DNA of 5,630 nt from an uncultured Eubacterium sp. (lineage in GTDB: Bacteria; Bacillota; Clostridia; Oscillospirales; Acutalibacteraceae), in contig CAMFQI010000097.1 of assembly GCA_945980015.1 (NCBI GenBank), positions 1-5,630 of the forward strand, given 5' to 3'. Of the stretch, positions 1 to 5,630 are shown piece by piece; position 1 is the first letter of the stretch; every line of letters begins with the position of its first letter. Made by a program: the position numbers and the translations under genes. Under the pieces are notes generated by a model, which did not search any database, was not told the origin of the DNA, and saw nothing but the letters and a program-made list of their open reading frames with translations.

Positions 1-2
1 TG

Positions 3-31
3 TTGATATTGAACCTCACTTGTGATACAAT
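3..31 (+). promoter_or_regulatory. Probable sigma-A-type promoter for the ddl operon
   Basis: A -35-like TTGATA (3-8) is followed after exactly 17 nt by a -10-like TACAAT (26-31). A TG one base upstream of the -10 (23-24) makes it an extended -10. Transcription would start near position 38, leaving a short leader of about 40 nt before ddl. No hairpin leader, T-box or riboswitch fits in this space. The boxes are seen directly; promoter activity is inferred from their match to the vegetative consensus and their position in front of the first gene of the run. Confidence 0.7.
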
Positions 32-76
32 AGAGAGAAAATTATTCGTAAACTTATTGATACAAGGAATGATTAT

Positions 77-1144
77 ATGGATAAATTATCACTTTGTATA
101 ATTTTCGGCGGAGCATCCTCCGAGCACGATATAAGCTGTATAAGTGCAAAAGGCATACTTTCCGCCATTGACAAAAGCAAATACGACATCACCCTGCTCG
201 GCATAACGAAAAGCGGCGAATGGTATCTTTTTGACGATGATATCGAAATGCTTATAGGCGACAGATGGCTGAGCTCACCCAGTCTCAAAAAAGCATATAT
301 TTCACCCGATTCATCAATTCACGGAATTGTCTGTGAAAACGGTGATGTAATAAAGCTTGACGTTGTATTCCCCGTTCTTCACGGAAAAAACGGCGAGGAC
401 GGAACGATACAGGGCTTGCTTCAGCTTGCTCAAATTCCGTTTGTAGGTTGTGACGCAACCTCGTCGGGAAGCTGTATGGACAAGGCGGTAACGAATGCGG
501 TTGCAGACGCCTTCGGAATAGAACAGGCAAAATGGTGCGCCTTTACAAAATACGAATATTGCAAGGACAAACAACGCTGTATTGATATGGCGGTAAAGAA
601 ATTGGGATACCCTATTTTCATCAAGCCGGCAAACGCAGGCTCGTCCGTCGGAATATCAAAGGCACACAATCAGCAGGAGCTTGAAAAGGGTATGGAAATT
701 GCCTTTAAGGAGGACAAAAAGGCGGTGCTTGAGGAATTCATCGACGGCGCAGAGGTTGAGGTTGCGGTTTTAGGCAACAACGAGCCGATTGCCGCAGAGG
801 TCGGACAAATCGTTGCGGCGGCAGAATTCTACGATTTCGACTCGAAGTACAACAATCCGTCGTCCGAGCTTCATATTCCGGCAATGCTAAGCGAGGAAAA
901 GCGAAACGAGGTCAGAGCCTGTGCGCTCCACGCTTACAAGGCACTCGGCTGCGAGGGCTTGAGCAGATGCGATTTCTTTGTTACAAAGGGCGATGAAAGA
1001 GTTCTTCTCAACGAAATTAACACAATACCCGGACAAACGCCGATAAGTATGTATCCGAAGCTTTTTGAGGCGGTCGGTGTACCGTATTCACAGCTTATTG
1101 ACAAATTGATTGAGCTTGCCGCCCAACGTGGAGGTATAATCTGA
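77..1144 (+). CDS. ddl: D-alanine--D-alanine ligase
   Basis: Cytoplasmic ATP-grasp ligase that joins two D-alanines with ATP to give the D-Ala-D-Ala end of the peptidoglycan stem peptide, the vancomycin target. At 355 residues it has normal family length. Visible motifs are GGASSEHDIS (11-20, catalytic Glu16), HGKNGEDG (102-109), CMDK (133-136), KPANAGSSVG (183-192, the GSSVG serine loop), the omega-loop region FYDFDSKY (251-258), R297/D299, and LNEINTIPG (311-319), where Glu313 and Asn315 should bind Mg. EHDIS rather than EYxVS, and a Lys-Tyr pair (257-258) where VanA-type enzymes differ, argue for a housekeeping D-Ala-D-Ala enzyme rather than a D-Ala-D-Lac or D-Ala-D-Ser ligase. That distinction is inference from motifs. 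The ATG has an AAGG (64-67) about 9 nt upstream and sets the usual N-terminus just before the GG motif. First gene of the operon. Confidence 0.96.
   Translation: MDKLSLCIIFGGASSEHDISCISAKGILSAIDKSKYDITLLGITKSGEWYLFDDDIEMLIGDRWLSSPSLKKAYISPDSSIHGIVCENGDVIKLDVVFPVLHGKNGEDGTIQGLLQLAQIPFVGCDATSSGSCMDKAVTNAVADAFGIEQAKWCAFTKYEYCKDKQRCIDMAVKKLGYPIFIKPANAGSSVGISKAHNQQELEKGMEIAFKEDKKAVLEEFIDGAEVEVAVLGNNEPIAAEVGQIVAAAEFYDFDSKYNNPSSELHIPAMLSEEKRNEVRACALHAYKALGCEGLSRCDFFVTKGDERVLLNEINTIPGQTPISMYPKLFEAVGVPYSQLIDKLIELAAQRGGII
1130..1134 (+). promoter_or_regulatory. Ribosome binding site for the DUF1934 gene, inside the ddl 3' end
   Basis: GGAGG lies within the last codons of ddl, 12 nt before the ATG at 1147. 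The spacing is a little long, but the site supports this start. The ddl stop (1142-1144) falls between the site and the start codon, an arrangement expected to couple translation of the two genes. Confidence 0.6.
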
Positions 1145-1146
1145 CA

Positions 1147-1575
1147 ATGCAAAAAAAGGCGTTAATAACCATAATCGGACGTCAGAAATTCGACTCCGAC
1201 AACGACAAAATAGAAATGAAAACCGTCGGCACCATCGACTGTGACGAGAATAATTACATAATTCGTTACAACGAGGAGCTTGAGGATTCAACCGTTCCTA
1301 TTCGTGCAAGGCTCAACATTGCAAAGGACGAAAGCAGAGTAGAAATGATGAAGTCGGGTCCTTATTCCTCGTGCCTGATTATTGAAAAATCAAAGCGGAA
1401 TTTATGTAATTACGGCACGGAATACGGCGATATGCTTATGGGAATTTTCGGCAAAAGCATAGAAAACGACTATAAAGAAAACGAGGGCGGCTTCAATTTT
1501 TCATACGAAATTGATATTAACGGAGTTGTCTCCTCTCAAAATGAAGTAACGATATTATACAGAATAAACGAATAA
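1147..1575 (+). CDS. DUF1934 / YwiB-like calycin-fold protein
   Basis: A 142-residue cytoplasmic protein with no signal peptide or membrane segment. The pattern fits the DUF1934 family (Bacillus subtilis YwiB), small calycin-like beta-barrels of unknown function. Features recalled from the family are the N-terminal strand, RYNEE (40-44), a Met-rich strand leading into SG (67-71), the YGTEYG motif (89-94), a GG turn (114-115), and the closing strands SYEIDING (119-126) and NEVTILY (132-138). It starts 2 nt after the ddl stop and ends 13 nt before argS. In B. subtilis ywiB also sits directly next to argS, so the neighbourhood supports the call. No catalytic residues can be named. A role in arginine charging, translation or envelope stress would be a guess from context. 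Family assignment is fairly secure by motif memory, not by a search. Confidence 0.85.
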   Translation: MQKKALITIIGRQKFDSDNDKIEMKTVGTIDCDENNYIIRYNEELEDSTVPIRARLNIAKDESRVEMMKSGPYSSCLIIEKSKRNLCNYGTEYGDMLMGIFGKSIENDYKENEGGFNFSYEIDINGVVSSQNEVTILYRINE

Positions 1576-1588
1576 ACGGGAGTAAGGA

Positions 1589-3277
1589 ATGTCAAAAATA
1601 ATAAAAAAGACACAGGAATTATTAAAATCCTGCATAACAAATGCAGTAAACAAGGCTATTGAGGGCGGTTCATTGCCGCAGGCTGATGTTCCCGAGTTCA
1701 TTATAGAACAGCCTGCCGACAGAAAAAACGGTGATTTTTCTTCAAACATTGCTATGGCGGGCGCAAGAGCGTTTCATCAGTCGCCGAGAGCTATCGCACA
1801 GGCTATATGCGACAACATCTCGCTCGACGGCAGCTTAATAGAAAAGTACGAAATTGCAGGTCCGGGCTTTATAAACTTTTATATGGCGGACGACTATTAC
1901 AGCGAAATCCTGAAGGACGTTGTTGAAAGCGGCGACGACTACGGCAAGAGTGACTACGGCAAAGGCAAGAGGGTTTTGGTAGAATTTGTTTCGGCAAACC
2001 CGACAGGACCTATGCACATCGGAAACGCAAGAGGCGGTGCAATCGGCGACTGTCTTGCAAGCGTGCTTGACGCCGCAGGCTACGACGTTCAGCGTGAATT
2101 CTATATTAATGACGCAGGAAACCAGATTGAAAAATTTGCAACCTCGCTCGAGGTAAGATATTTACAGCTTTGCGGCAGGGATATTGAAATGCCCGAGGAC
2201 GCATATCACGGCGAGGATATAACAACTCACGCAAAGAATTTCTTTGAAATCAACGGCGACAAATATGCCGAATCATCATCCGACGAACGAAGAAAGGCAC
2301 TCGTTGACTACGCTTTACCGCTCAACATTCAGGGACTTGAGGACGACCTCAAAAAATACAGAATAGTTTACGACAAGTGGTTCAGGGAGTCAACTCTCCA
2401 TAACGACGGCTCGGTTAAATGGGTTATCGACACTCTTAAGGAAAAGGGCGTTACCTACGAGCAGGAGGGCGCTTTATGGTTTAAGGCAAGCGAATTCGGA
2501 AACGACAAGGATATAGTTTTAGTTCGTGCAAACGGTATTCCGACTTATATCGTTCCCGACATTGCGTACCACTACAACAAGCTCGTAACACGAGGCTACG
2601 ACATTGCTATCGACGTACTCGGCGCAGACCATCACGGCTACATTCCGAGAATGAGAGCGGCTTTATCAGCACTCGGACTTGACGCACAAAGACTCAATCC
2701 CGTCATTATGCAAATGGTAAGGCTTGTGAGAAACGGCGAAACGGTAAAGCTGTCGAAGCGTTCGGGCAAGGCGATCACGCTGAATACCCTGCTCGAAGAG
2801 GTGCCTATTGACGCGGCAAGATTTTTGTTCAATCTTCGTGAGCCTAACTCACATTGCGATTTCGACCTTGAGCTTGCAGTAACGAAGAGCAGCGAAAATC
2901 CTGTATACTACGTTCAATATGCTCACGCAAGAATTTGCTCAATAATCAAAAAGGCAAAGGAGCAGGGCATTGAAGCGTGCGACGTTTCGCAAAGCGCACT
3001 TAACAGACTGAATACGAGCGAGGAAAGAGAGCTTATTTCATTCCTAGCAGGACTGACAGACGAAATAATTACCTCGGCAAAGGCTTATGACCCGGCAAGA
3101 ATTACGCATTACGTAATCGAGCTTGCAACACTTTTCCACAAGTTCTACAATGCACAAAGAGTTGTAAGCGAGGACGAGGAGCTTACACAGGCAAGACTTT
3201 ATCTTTGCACCGCAGTTAAAAACACAATCAAAAACATTCTTGTTATGCTCAAGGTCGACGTACCGGAGTCAATGTAA
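1589..3277 (+). CDS. argS: Arginyl-tRNA synthetase
   Basis: Class I aminoacyl-tRNA synthetase that charges tRNA-Arg with arginine using ATP, in the cytoplasm. The 562 residues match the bacterial length. Order of domains: N-terminal additional domain (about 4-98, with KNGDFSSNIA at 46-55 and GPGFINFY at 91-98), catalytic Rossmann core beginning FVSANPTGPMHIGNARGG (133-150) with the HIGH-equivalent HIGN (143-146), DHHGY (347-351), the KMSKS-equivalent KLSKRSG (387-393), then a helical DALR anticodon-binding domain beginning near VQYAHAR (442-448). ArgRS often carries an altered KMSKS loop, so KLSKRSG is within family range. The C-terminus ends PESM, where many homologues end ERM. The ATG is set by GGGAG at 1578-1582, 6 nt upstream. 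There is no room for a T-box in the 13 nt gap, so regulation probably comes from the promoter before ddl. Confidence 0.97.
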   Translation: MSKIIKKTQELLKSCITNAVNKAIEGGSLPQADVPEFIIEQPADRKNGDFSSNIAMAGARAFHQSPRAIAQAICDNISLDGSLIEKYEIAGPGFINFYMADDYYSEILKDVVESGDDYGKSDYGKGKRVLVEFVSANPTGPMHIGNARGGAIGDCLASVLDAAGYDVQREFYINDAGNQIEKFATSLEVRYLQLCGRDIEMPEDAYHGEDITTHAKNFFEINGDKYAESSSDERRKALVDYALPLNIQGLEDDLKKYRIVYDKWFRESTLHNDGSVKWVIDTLKEKGVTYEQEGALWFKASEFGNDKDIVLVRANGIPTYIVPDIAYHYNKLVTRGYDIAIDVLGADHHGYIPRMRAALSALGLDAQRLNPVIMQMVRLVRNGETVKLSKRSGKAITLNTLLEEVPIDAARFLFNLREPNSHCDFDLELAVTKSSENPVYYVQYAHARICSIIKKAKEQGIEACDVSQSALNRLNTSEERELISFLAGLTDEIITSAKAYDPARITHYVIELATLFHKFYNAQRVVSEDEELTQARLYLCTAVKNTIKNILVMLKVDVPESM

Positions 3278-3304
3278 AATAAGCGTACGAAAAGAGAATT
3301 TAGT

Positions 3305-4717
3305 ATGAGACTGAAAACAAGCACTCTTCACAAAATCGGCAAGCCGCTTGTGAAGTATGTTTACAAAAATCCAAAACGAAATATTCCGAGAGTTCTGAAA
3401 ATTGCAAAGGCAGTAACCGGTGACTTGTTTCCGGAGCACACTTGGACAGTTCCGCTTGATATTATCACAAATCCGGAAAACACGTGGCACAACTACGCAT
3501 TCAGCTTCATTGACGACATCGATAATGAGCTTCTAAGCAGGGTGCTTTTGACCTTTGCAATCGACGCAGGCTACGACGGAACATACACCCTGCGTACAAA
3601 CCGTGAAAAGCTCAAATGCAATATTCCTTGGGTAATTCTTATGGACCCAACCTCAGCGTGCAACCTGAAATGCAAGGGCTGTTGGGCTTCGGAATACGGT
3701 CATAAATCACAGCTTACGCTTGATGAAATGAGGAGAATTATTACGCAGTCAAAGGAGCTCGGAACTCATTTCTTTATGTTCACCGGCGGCGAGCCGCTTA
3801 TTCGCAAAAAGGACATTCTGACTTTGACAAAGGAAAATCAGGATTGCATTTTCCTTGCGTTTACAAACGGAACACTCGTTGACGACGAATTCTGCGAGGA
3901 AATGAAAAAATCGGGAAATCTTGCTCTTGCTCTTTCGGTTGAGGGTACGCAGGAAACGACTGACGACAGACGAGGCGACGGCGTTTACCAAAAGGTTATG
4001 GACGCTATGGCGCTTCTCAAAAAGCACAAGTGTATTTTCGGCACCTCGGTATGCTACACCTCGAAGAACTACAAGGCGGTAACCTCCGACGAATTTTATG
4101 ATATGGAGATTAACGCAGGAGCAAAATTTGCTTGGTATTTCCACTATATGCCCGTAGGCTCAAACGCAGATACGAGCTTGCTTCTTTCACCGGAGCAAAG
4201 AGAATATGTTTACCGTGCTATCCGTGACAAACGCAAAAGCCGTGGAGGTAAAGGCATTTTTACTGTCGACTTCCAAAACGACGGCGAATATGTCGGCGGT
4301 TGTATCGCAGGAGGACGAAATTATTTTCACATCAATTCCGAGGGCGACGCAGAGCCCTGCGTATTTATTCATTACAGTGACAGCAACATTCGTGAAAAAA
4401 GCGTTTTGGAGTGCTTGCGTTCACCGTTATTTAAGCAATACTATAAGGGTCAGCCGTTCAACGACAATATGCTTCGTCCCTGCCCAATGCTCGAAAACCC
4501 GCAGGCGCTTCGCAATATTGTTGCAAAAACAAATGCAAAATCAACAAATCTCACCTGTCCCGAAAGTGCAGAGCAGCTTTGTTCAAAATGCGACGACTAC
4601 GCAAAGGCGTGGGCAAAAACCGCACACGATATTTGGAACGAGCAGGAACGCTTCCACCCGTTCACGCAGTACTATCGTGATACCGAAGAAGCAAAAAACT
4701 CGCTTCGCTCACAGTGA
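3305..4717 (+). CDS. Radical SAM protein with SPASM/twitch-like C-terminal cysteines, substrate unknown
   Basis: A 470-residue radical SAM enzyme (MoaA/NirJ-like, COG0535 type). An N-terminal helical region (about 1-105) precedes the barrel. The [4Fe-4S]-binding CxxxCxxC is C119, C123, C126, within DPTSACNLKCKGCW (114-127). FTGGEP (159-164) is the SAM-contacting GGE motif, with FTNGT (186-190) and SVEGTQE (211-217) further along. The C-terminal part contains C333-X13-G347-X4-C352, which fits the opening signature of SPASM/twitch domains, then C370, C393 and C418-X7-C426-X2-C429. At least one auxiliary Fe-S cluster is therefore likely. It lacks the usual SPASM CX2CX5CX3C run, so it is a variant. 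I recognise the overall pattern as a family widespread in anaerobic Clostridia without a settled function; peptide, cofactor or lipid substrates are all possible. The gap after argS is 27 nt with a weak AAAGAG (3291-3296) 8 nt before the ATG, so it is probably the last gene of the operon. Confidence 0.9.
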   Translation: MRLKTSTLHKIGKPLVKYVYKNPKRNIPRVLKIAKAVTGDLFPEHTWTVPLDIITNPENTWHNYAFSFIDDIDNELLSRVLLTFAIDAGYDGTYTLRTNREKLKCNIPWVILMDPTSACNLKCKGCWASEYGHKSQLTLDEMRRIITQSKELGTHFFMFTGGEPLIRKKDILTLTKENQDCIFLAFTNGTLVDDEFCEEMKKSGNLALALSVEGTQETTDDRRGDGVYQKVMDAMALLKKHKCIFGTSVCYTSKNYKAVTSDEFYDMEINAGAKFAWYFHYMPVGSNADTSLLLSPEQREYVYRAIRDKRKSRGGKGIFTVDFQNDGEYVGGCIAGGRNYFHINSEGDAEPCVFIHYSDSNIREKSVLECLRSPLFKQYYKGQPFNDNMLRPCPMLENPQALRNIVAKTNAKSTNLTCPESAEQLCSKCDDYAKAWAKTAHDIWNEQERFHPFTQYYRDTEEAKNSLRSQ

Positions 4718-4740
4718 AAAGTGAATATTGAAGAGTGAAA
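4713..4740 (+). repeat. Four degenerate heptads carrying TGA in every frame
   Basis: Four tandem 7-mers read AGTGAAA (4713-4719), AGTGAAT (4720-4726), ATTGAAG (4727-4733) and AGTGAAA (4734-4740). The first contains the stop codon of the radical SAM gene. Because the period is 7, the TGAs at 4715, 4722, 4729 and 4736 fall in all three forward frames. The periodicity is seen directly; whether it is a genomic repeat or chance cannot be told from one copy. Confidence 0.6.
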
Positions 4741-4768
4741 AAAATCGGTTTTTTGATTATAGTTTTTC

Positions 4769-4860
4769 GGGTCGTCGGGGACGGTGCGGGTGTCCGGTGG
4801 ACACCTCTGCGCCATAGCACAGAAGCACTGACCGAGCCGGCAGGCGAGACCGACCCCTAC
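4769..4860 (-). repeat. REP-like unit A: GTAG followed by a long imperfect hairpin
   Basis: On the - strand, GTAG (4860-4857) is followed at once by GGGTCG (4856-4851), which pairs perfectly with CGACCC (complement of 4769-4774). Two more pairs form across a one-base bulge (4775-4776 with 4848-4849). Inside lies a strong secondary hairpin, a perfect 7 bp stem GGTGTCC/GGACACC (4789-4795 with 4799-4805) and a 3 nt loop. It is extended by GGTGCG/TGCGCC (4783-4788 with 4808-4813), which pairs with two G-U wobbles if transcribed on the + strand. A minor GCC/GGC pairing (4836-4838 with 4843-4845) fills the rest. The block is much more GC-rich than the sequence around it and has no open reading frame of interest. 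No T-run follows it on either strand, so it is not a typical intrinsic terminator. Confidence 0.6.
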
Positions 4861-4883
4861 AAGTTAGTATCAGTAAGACAATC

Positions 4884-4909
4884 GTAGGGAACGCCGACCT
4901 CGGCGTTCC
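4884..4909 (+). repeat. REP-like unit B: GTAG followed by a perfect 10 bp hairpin
   Basis: GTAG (4884-4887) is followed directly by GGAACGCCGA (4888-4897), a 2 nt turn CC, and the exact complement TCGGCGTTCC (4900-4909). Opening the tight turn gives a 9 bp stem with a 4 nt loop. A tetranucleotide GTAG at the foot of a short palindrome is the classical layout of REP sequences. The unit is in inverted orientation to unit A, with 23 nt (4861-4883) between the two GTAG boxes. No T-run follows it, so a terminator role is unlikely. Repetition elsewhere in the genome is inferred, not seen. Confidence 0.65.
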
Positions 4910-4960
4910 AAAATCTATAATCAATCAAATCGCAAAACGCATTAGCGTATTTCACAAAAT

Positions 4961-5003
4961 AACACAGGCTACCTGCCGCTAAAAGCAAAAGGAAGCCTGT
5001 GTT
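4961..5003. terminator. Bidirectional intrinsic terminator between convergent genes
   Basis: AACACAGGCT (4961-4970) and AGCCTGTGTT (4994-5003) form a perfect 10 bp stem. It is extended inward past an A-A mismatch by CCT/AGG (4972-4974 with 4990-4992), closing a loop of about 15 nt. On the + strand the stem runs into TTTAATTATTATTT (5002-5015). On the - strand it is followed by ATTTTG. It begins 7 nt after the stop codon of the - strand gene (5010-5012), the normal place for that gene's terminator, and it also ends the + strand operon. The T-tracts are interrupted, so strength in each direction is uncertain. Confidence 0.75.
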
Positions 5004-5009
5004 TAATTA

Positions 5010-5630
5010 TTATTTCCATTCCGGTAAATGTTTTTCCTGAAAATCCTCAATAGATTTGTATTTTAGCGCAAATGCATTATTTTCATCAATTATACTGAGA
5101 GCTCTTTCCAAATTCTTTTCAGATAAATCCGTGAATGAATAGTTTTCATAATCATTGTCTACTACAATAATGAAATCTCTGTCATCAACATAATAATCGC
5201 TATCGGCATAGTAACCGTCAATCTCAATGAATTTTATTCTATCGTTATTTATATCATAAACCTCTTGAGTGAAAATATCCTTGCTGATAACAACCTGTGT
5301 TTCGTTCATTGCAACAGTATTGTAAGCTTCGTTAATTCTTATAAAAAAGCAAACAAGCATTATAGCAAAACAAATAAGTTGAATTACGGTTAAGGTTTTA
5401 TTTTTCATACGAGGACATAGAAGACTGCAATCATATTTTCGTAAATGAATCTTATCAATCGTTAATGAAAGAAATCCCAGCACGGCAAAAATCGGAATTA
5501 TAAACATTTCGCTATTGCCCTTTAGCAAAATCATATAATCGGCAAAGCTTGTTTTTTCAACAACAAACTGAATTAAAAATGAAATCGCAACACATATAAC
5601 GACAGACGCAAGCAGCACAAACAAATATGC
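5010..5630 (-). CDS. Membrane protein of unknown function, 5' end outside the window
   Basis: The reading frame is open to the window edge and ends with TAA at 5010-5012; 206 codons are visible. The only start-like codon near the edge is a TTG at 5622-5624 inside a hydrophobic helix, with Ala-Tyr codons still open before it, so the true start probably lies beyond 5630. Counting from the first visible codon, hydrophobic segments are at about 3-24, 42-58 and 80-97. The loop between the second and third is basic (K60, R64, K65, R74, K76, K78). By the positive-inside rule it is cytoplasmic, which places the 109-residue C-terminal domain outside. That domain is acidic and Asp/Tyr-rich (138-168) and probably mixed beta strand with a helix at about 170-182. 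I do not recognise a family. The gene is visibly more AT-rich than the operon and runs convergent to it. Confidence 0.75.
   Translation of the reverse strand, partial: AYLFVLLASVVICVAISFLIQFVVEKTSFADYMILLKGNSEMFIIPIFAVLGFLSLTIDKIHLRKYDCSLLCPRMKNKTLTVIQLICFAIMLVCFFIRINEAYNTVAMNETQVVISKDIFTQEVYDINNDRIKFIEIDGYYADSDYYVDDRDFIIVVDNDYENYSFTDLSEKNLERALSIIDENNAFALKYKSIEDFQEKHLPEWK

Noticed and set aside
77..1144. Vancomycin-resistance-type ligase (VanA/VanC/VanG)
   Set aside because: EHDIS, the Lys-Tyr pair in the omega-loop region and the housekeeping neighbours fit an ordinary Ddl. No vanS/R, vanH/X or vanT genes are nearby.
1576..1588. T-box or other leader in front of argS
   Set aside because: The gap is only 13 nt and mostly ribosome binding site.
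3749..4144. 131-residue open frame on the - strand
   Set aside because: It lies antisense within the radical SAM catalytic core, where the + frame has intact GGEP and other family motifs. No promoter or recognisable domain supports it.
4206..4724. 172-residue open frame on the + strand inside the radical SAM gene
   Set aside because: It overlaps the radical SAM frame out of register, has no credible ribosome binding site, and its Ser/Thr/Arg-rich composition is typical of a shadow frame.
4738..4758. A-run, TCGG, T-run at 4738-4754 as the operon terminator
   Set aside because: The only stem is six A-T pairs (or a 4 bp AATC/GATT alternative), too weak to end transcription alone. The 4961-5003 hairpin is a far better candidate.
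4769..4909. CRISPR array
   Set aside because: Only two dissimilar hairpins and no regular direct repeats or spacers, and no cas genes.
4934..4951. Small hairpin ACGC-ATTA-GCGT
   Set aside because: Only 4 bp with a mismatch beyond it. It could form by chance in this composition.
5622..5624. TTG as the start of the - strand gene
   Set aside because: The frame stays open upstream to the window edge and the TTG sits inside a hydrophobic segment, so the true start is most likely outside.

Overview
The window looks like a chromosomal segment from a low-to-mid GC Gram-positive gut-type bacterium of the Clostridia, most likely Oscillospiraceae/Ruminococcaceae. Three things suggest this: the ddl - DUF1934 (YwiB-like) - argS gene order, the close fit of the radical SAM protein to a family common in anaerobic Clostridia, and a small GC-rich repeat island beginning and ending in GTAG/CTAC boxes. 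Genus and species cannot be fixed from the sequence alone.

Positions 1-4717 appear to be one co-directional operon on the + strand. A good sigma-A-type promoter (TTGATA, 17 nt, TACAAT with an extended -10) sits at 3-31. It is followed by ddl (D-alanine--D-alanine ligase, peptidoglycan precursor synthesis), a DUF1934/YwiB-like calycin-fold protein starting 2 nt after the ddl stop, argS (arginyl-tRNA synthetase) 13 nt further on, and a radical SAM protein of unknown substrate after a 27 nt gap. No terminator or second promoter is visible between these genes. Cell-wall precursor synthesis, arginine charging and a radical SAM enzyme thus seem to share a transcript. The first two fit a housekeeping growth operon; the role of the last is open.

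Positions 4718-5009 contain no gene but are structured. Four degenerate heptads (AGTGAAA-like) overlap the radical SAM stop codon and place TGA in all three frames. Next comes a GC-rich island (4769-4909) of two hairpin units, each with a GTAG tetranucleotide directly at its foot, in inverted orientation and separated by 23 nt. This matches the layout of REP/REPIN elements. A strong hairpin at 4961-5003 then lies between the convergent genes and looks like a bidirectional terminator.

Positions 5010-5630 (- strand) hold the 3' part of a visibly more AT-rich gene for a membrane protein with three predicted transmembrane segments and an acidic, Asp/Tyr-rich C-terminal domain. Its start is outside the window and its function is not recognised.

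No complete novel system is evident. The observations most worth a second look are the paired GTAG-hairpin repeat and the substrate of the operon-borne radical SAM enzyme.
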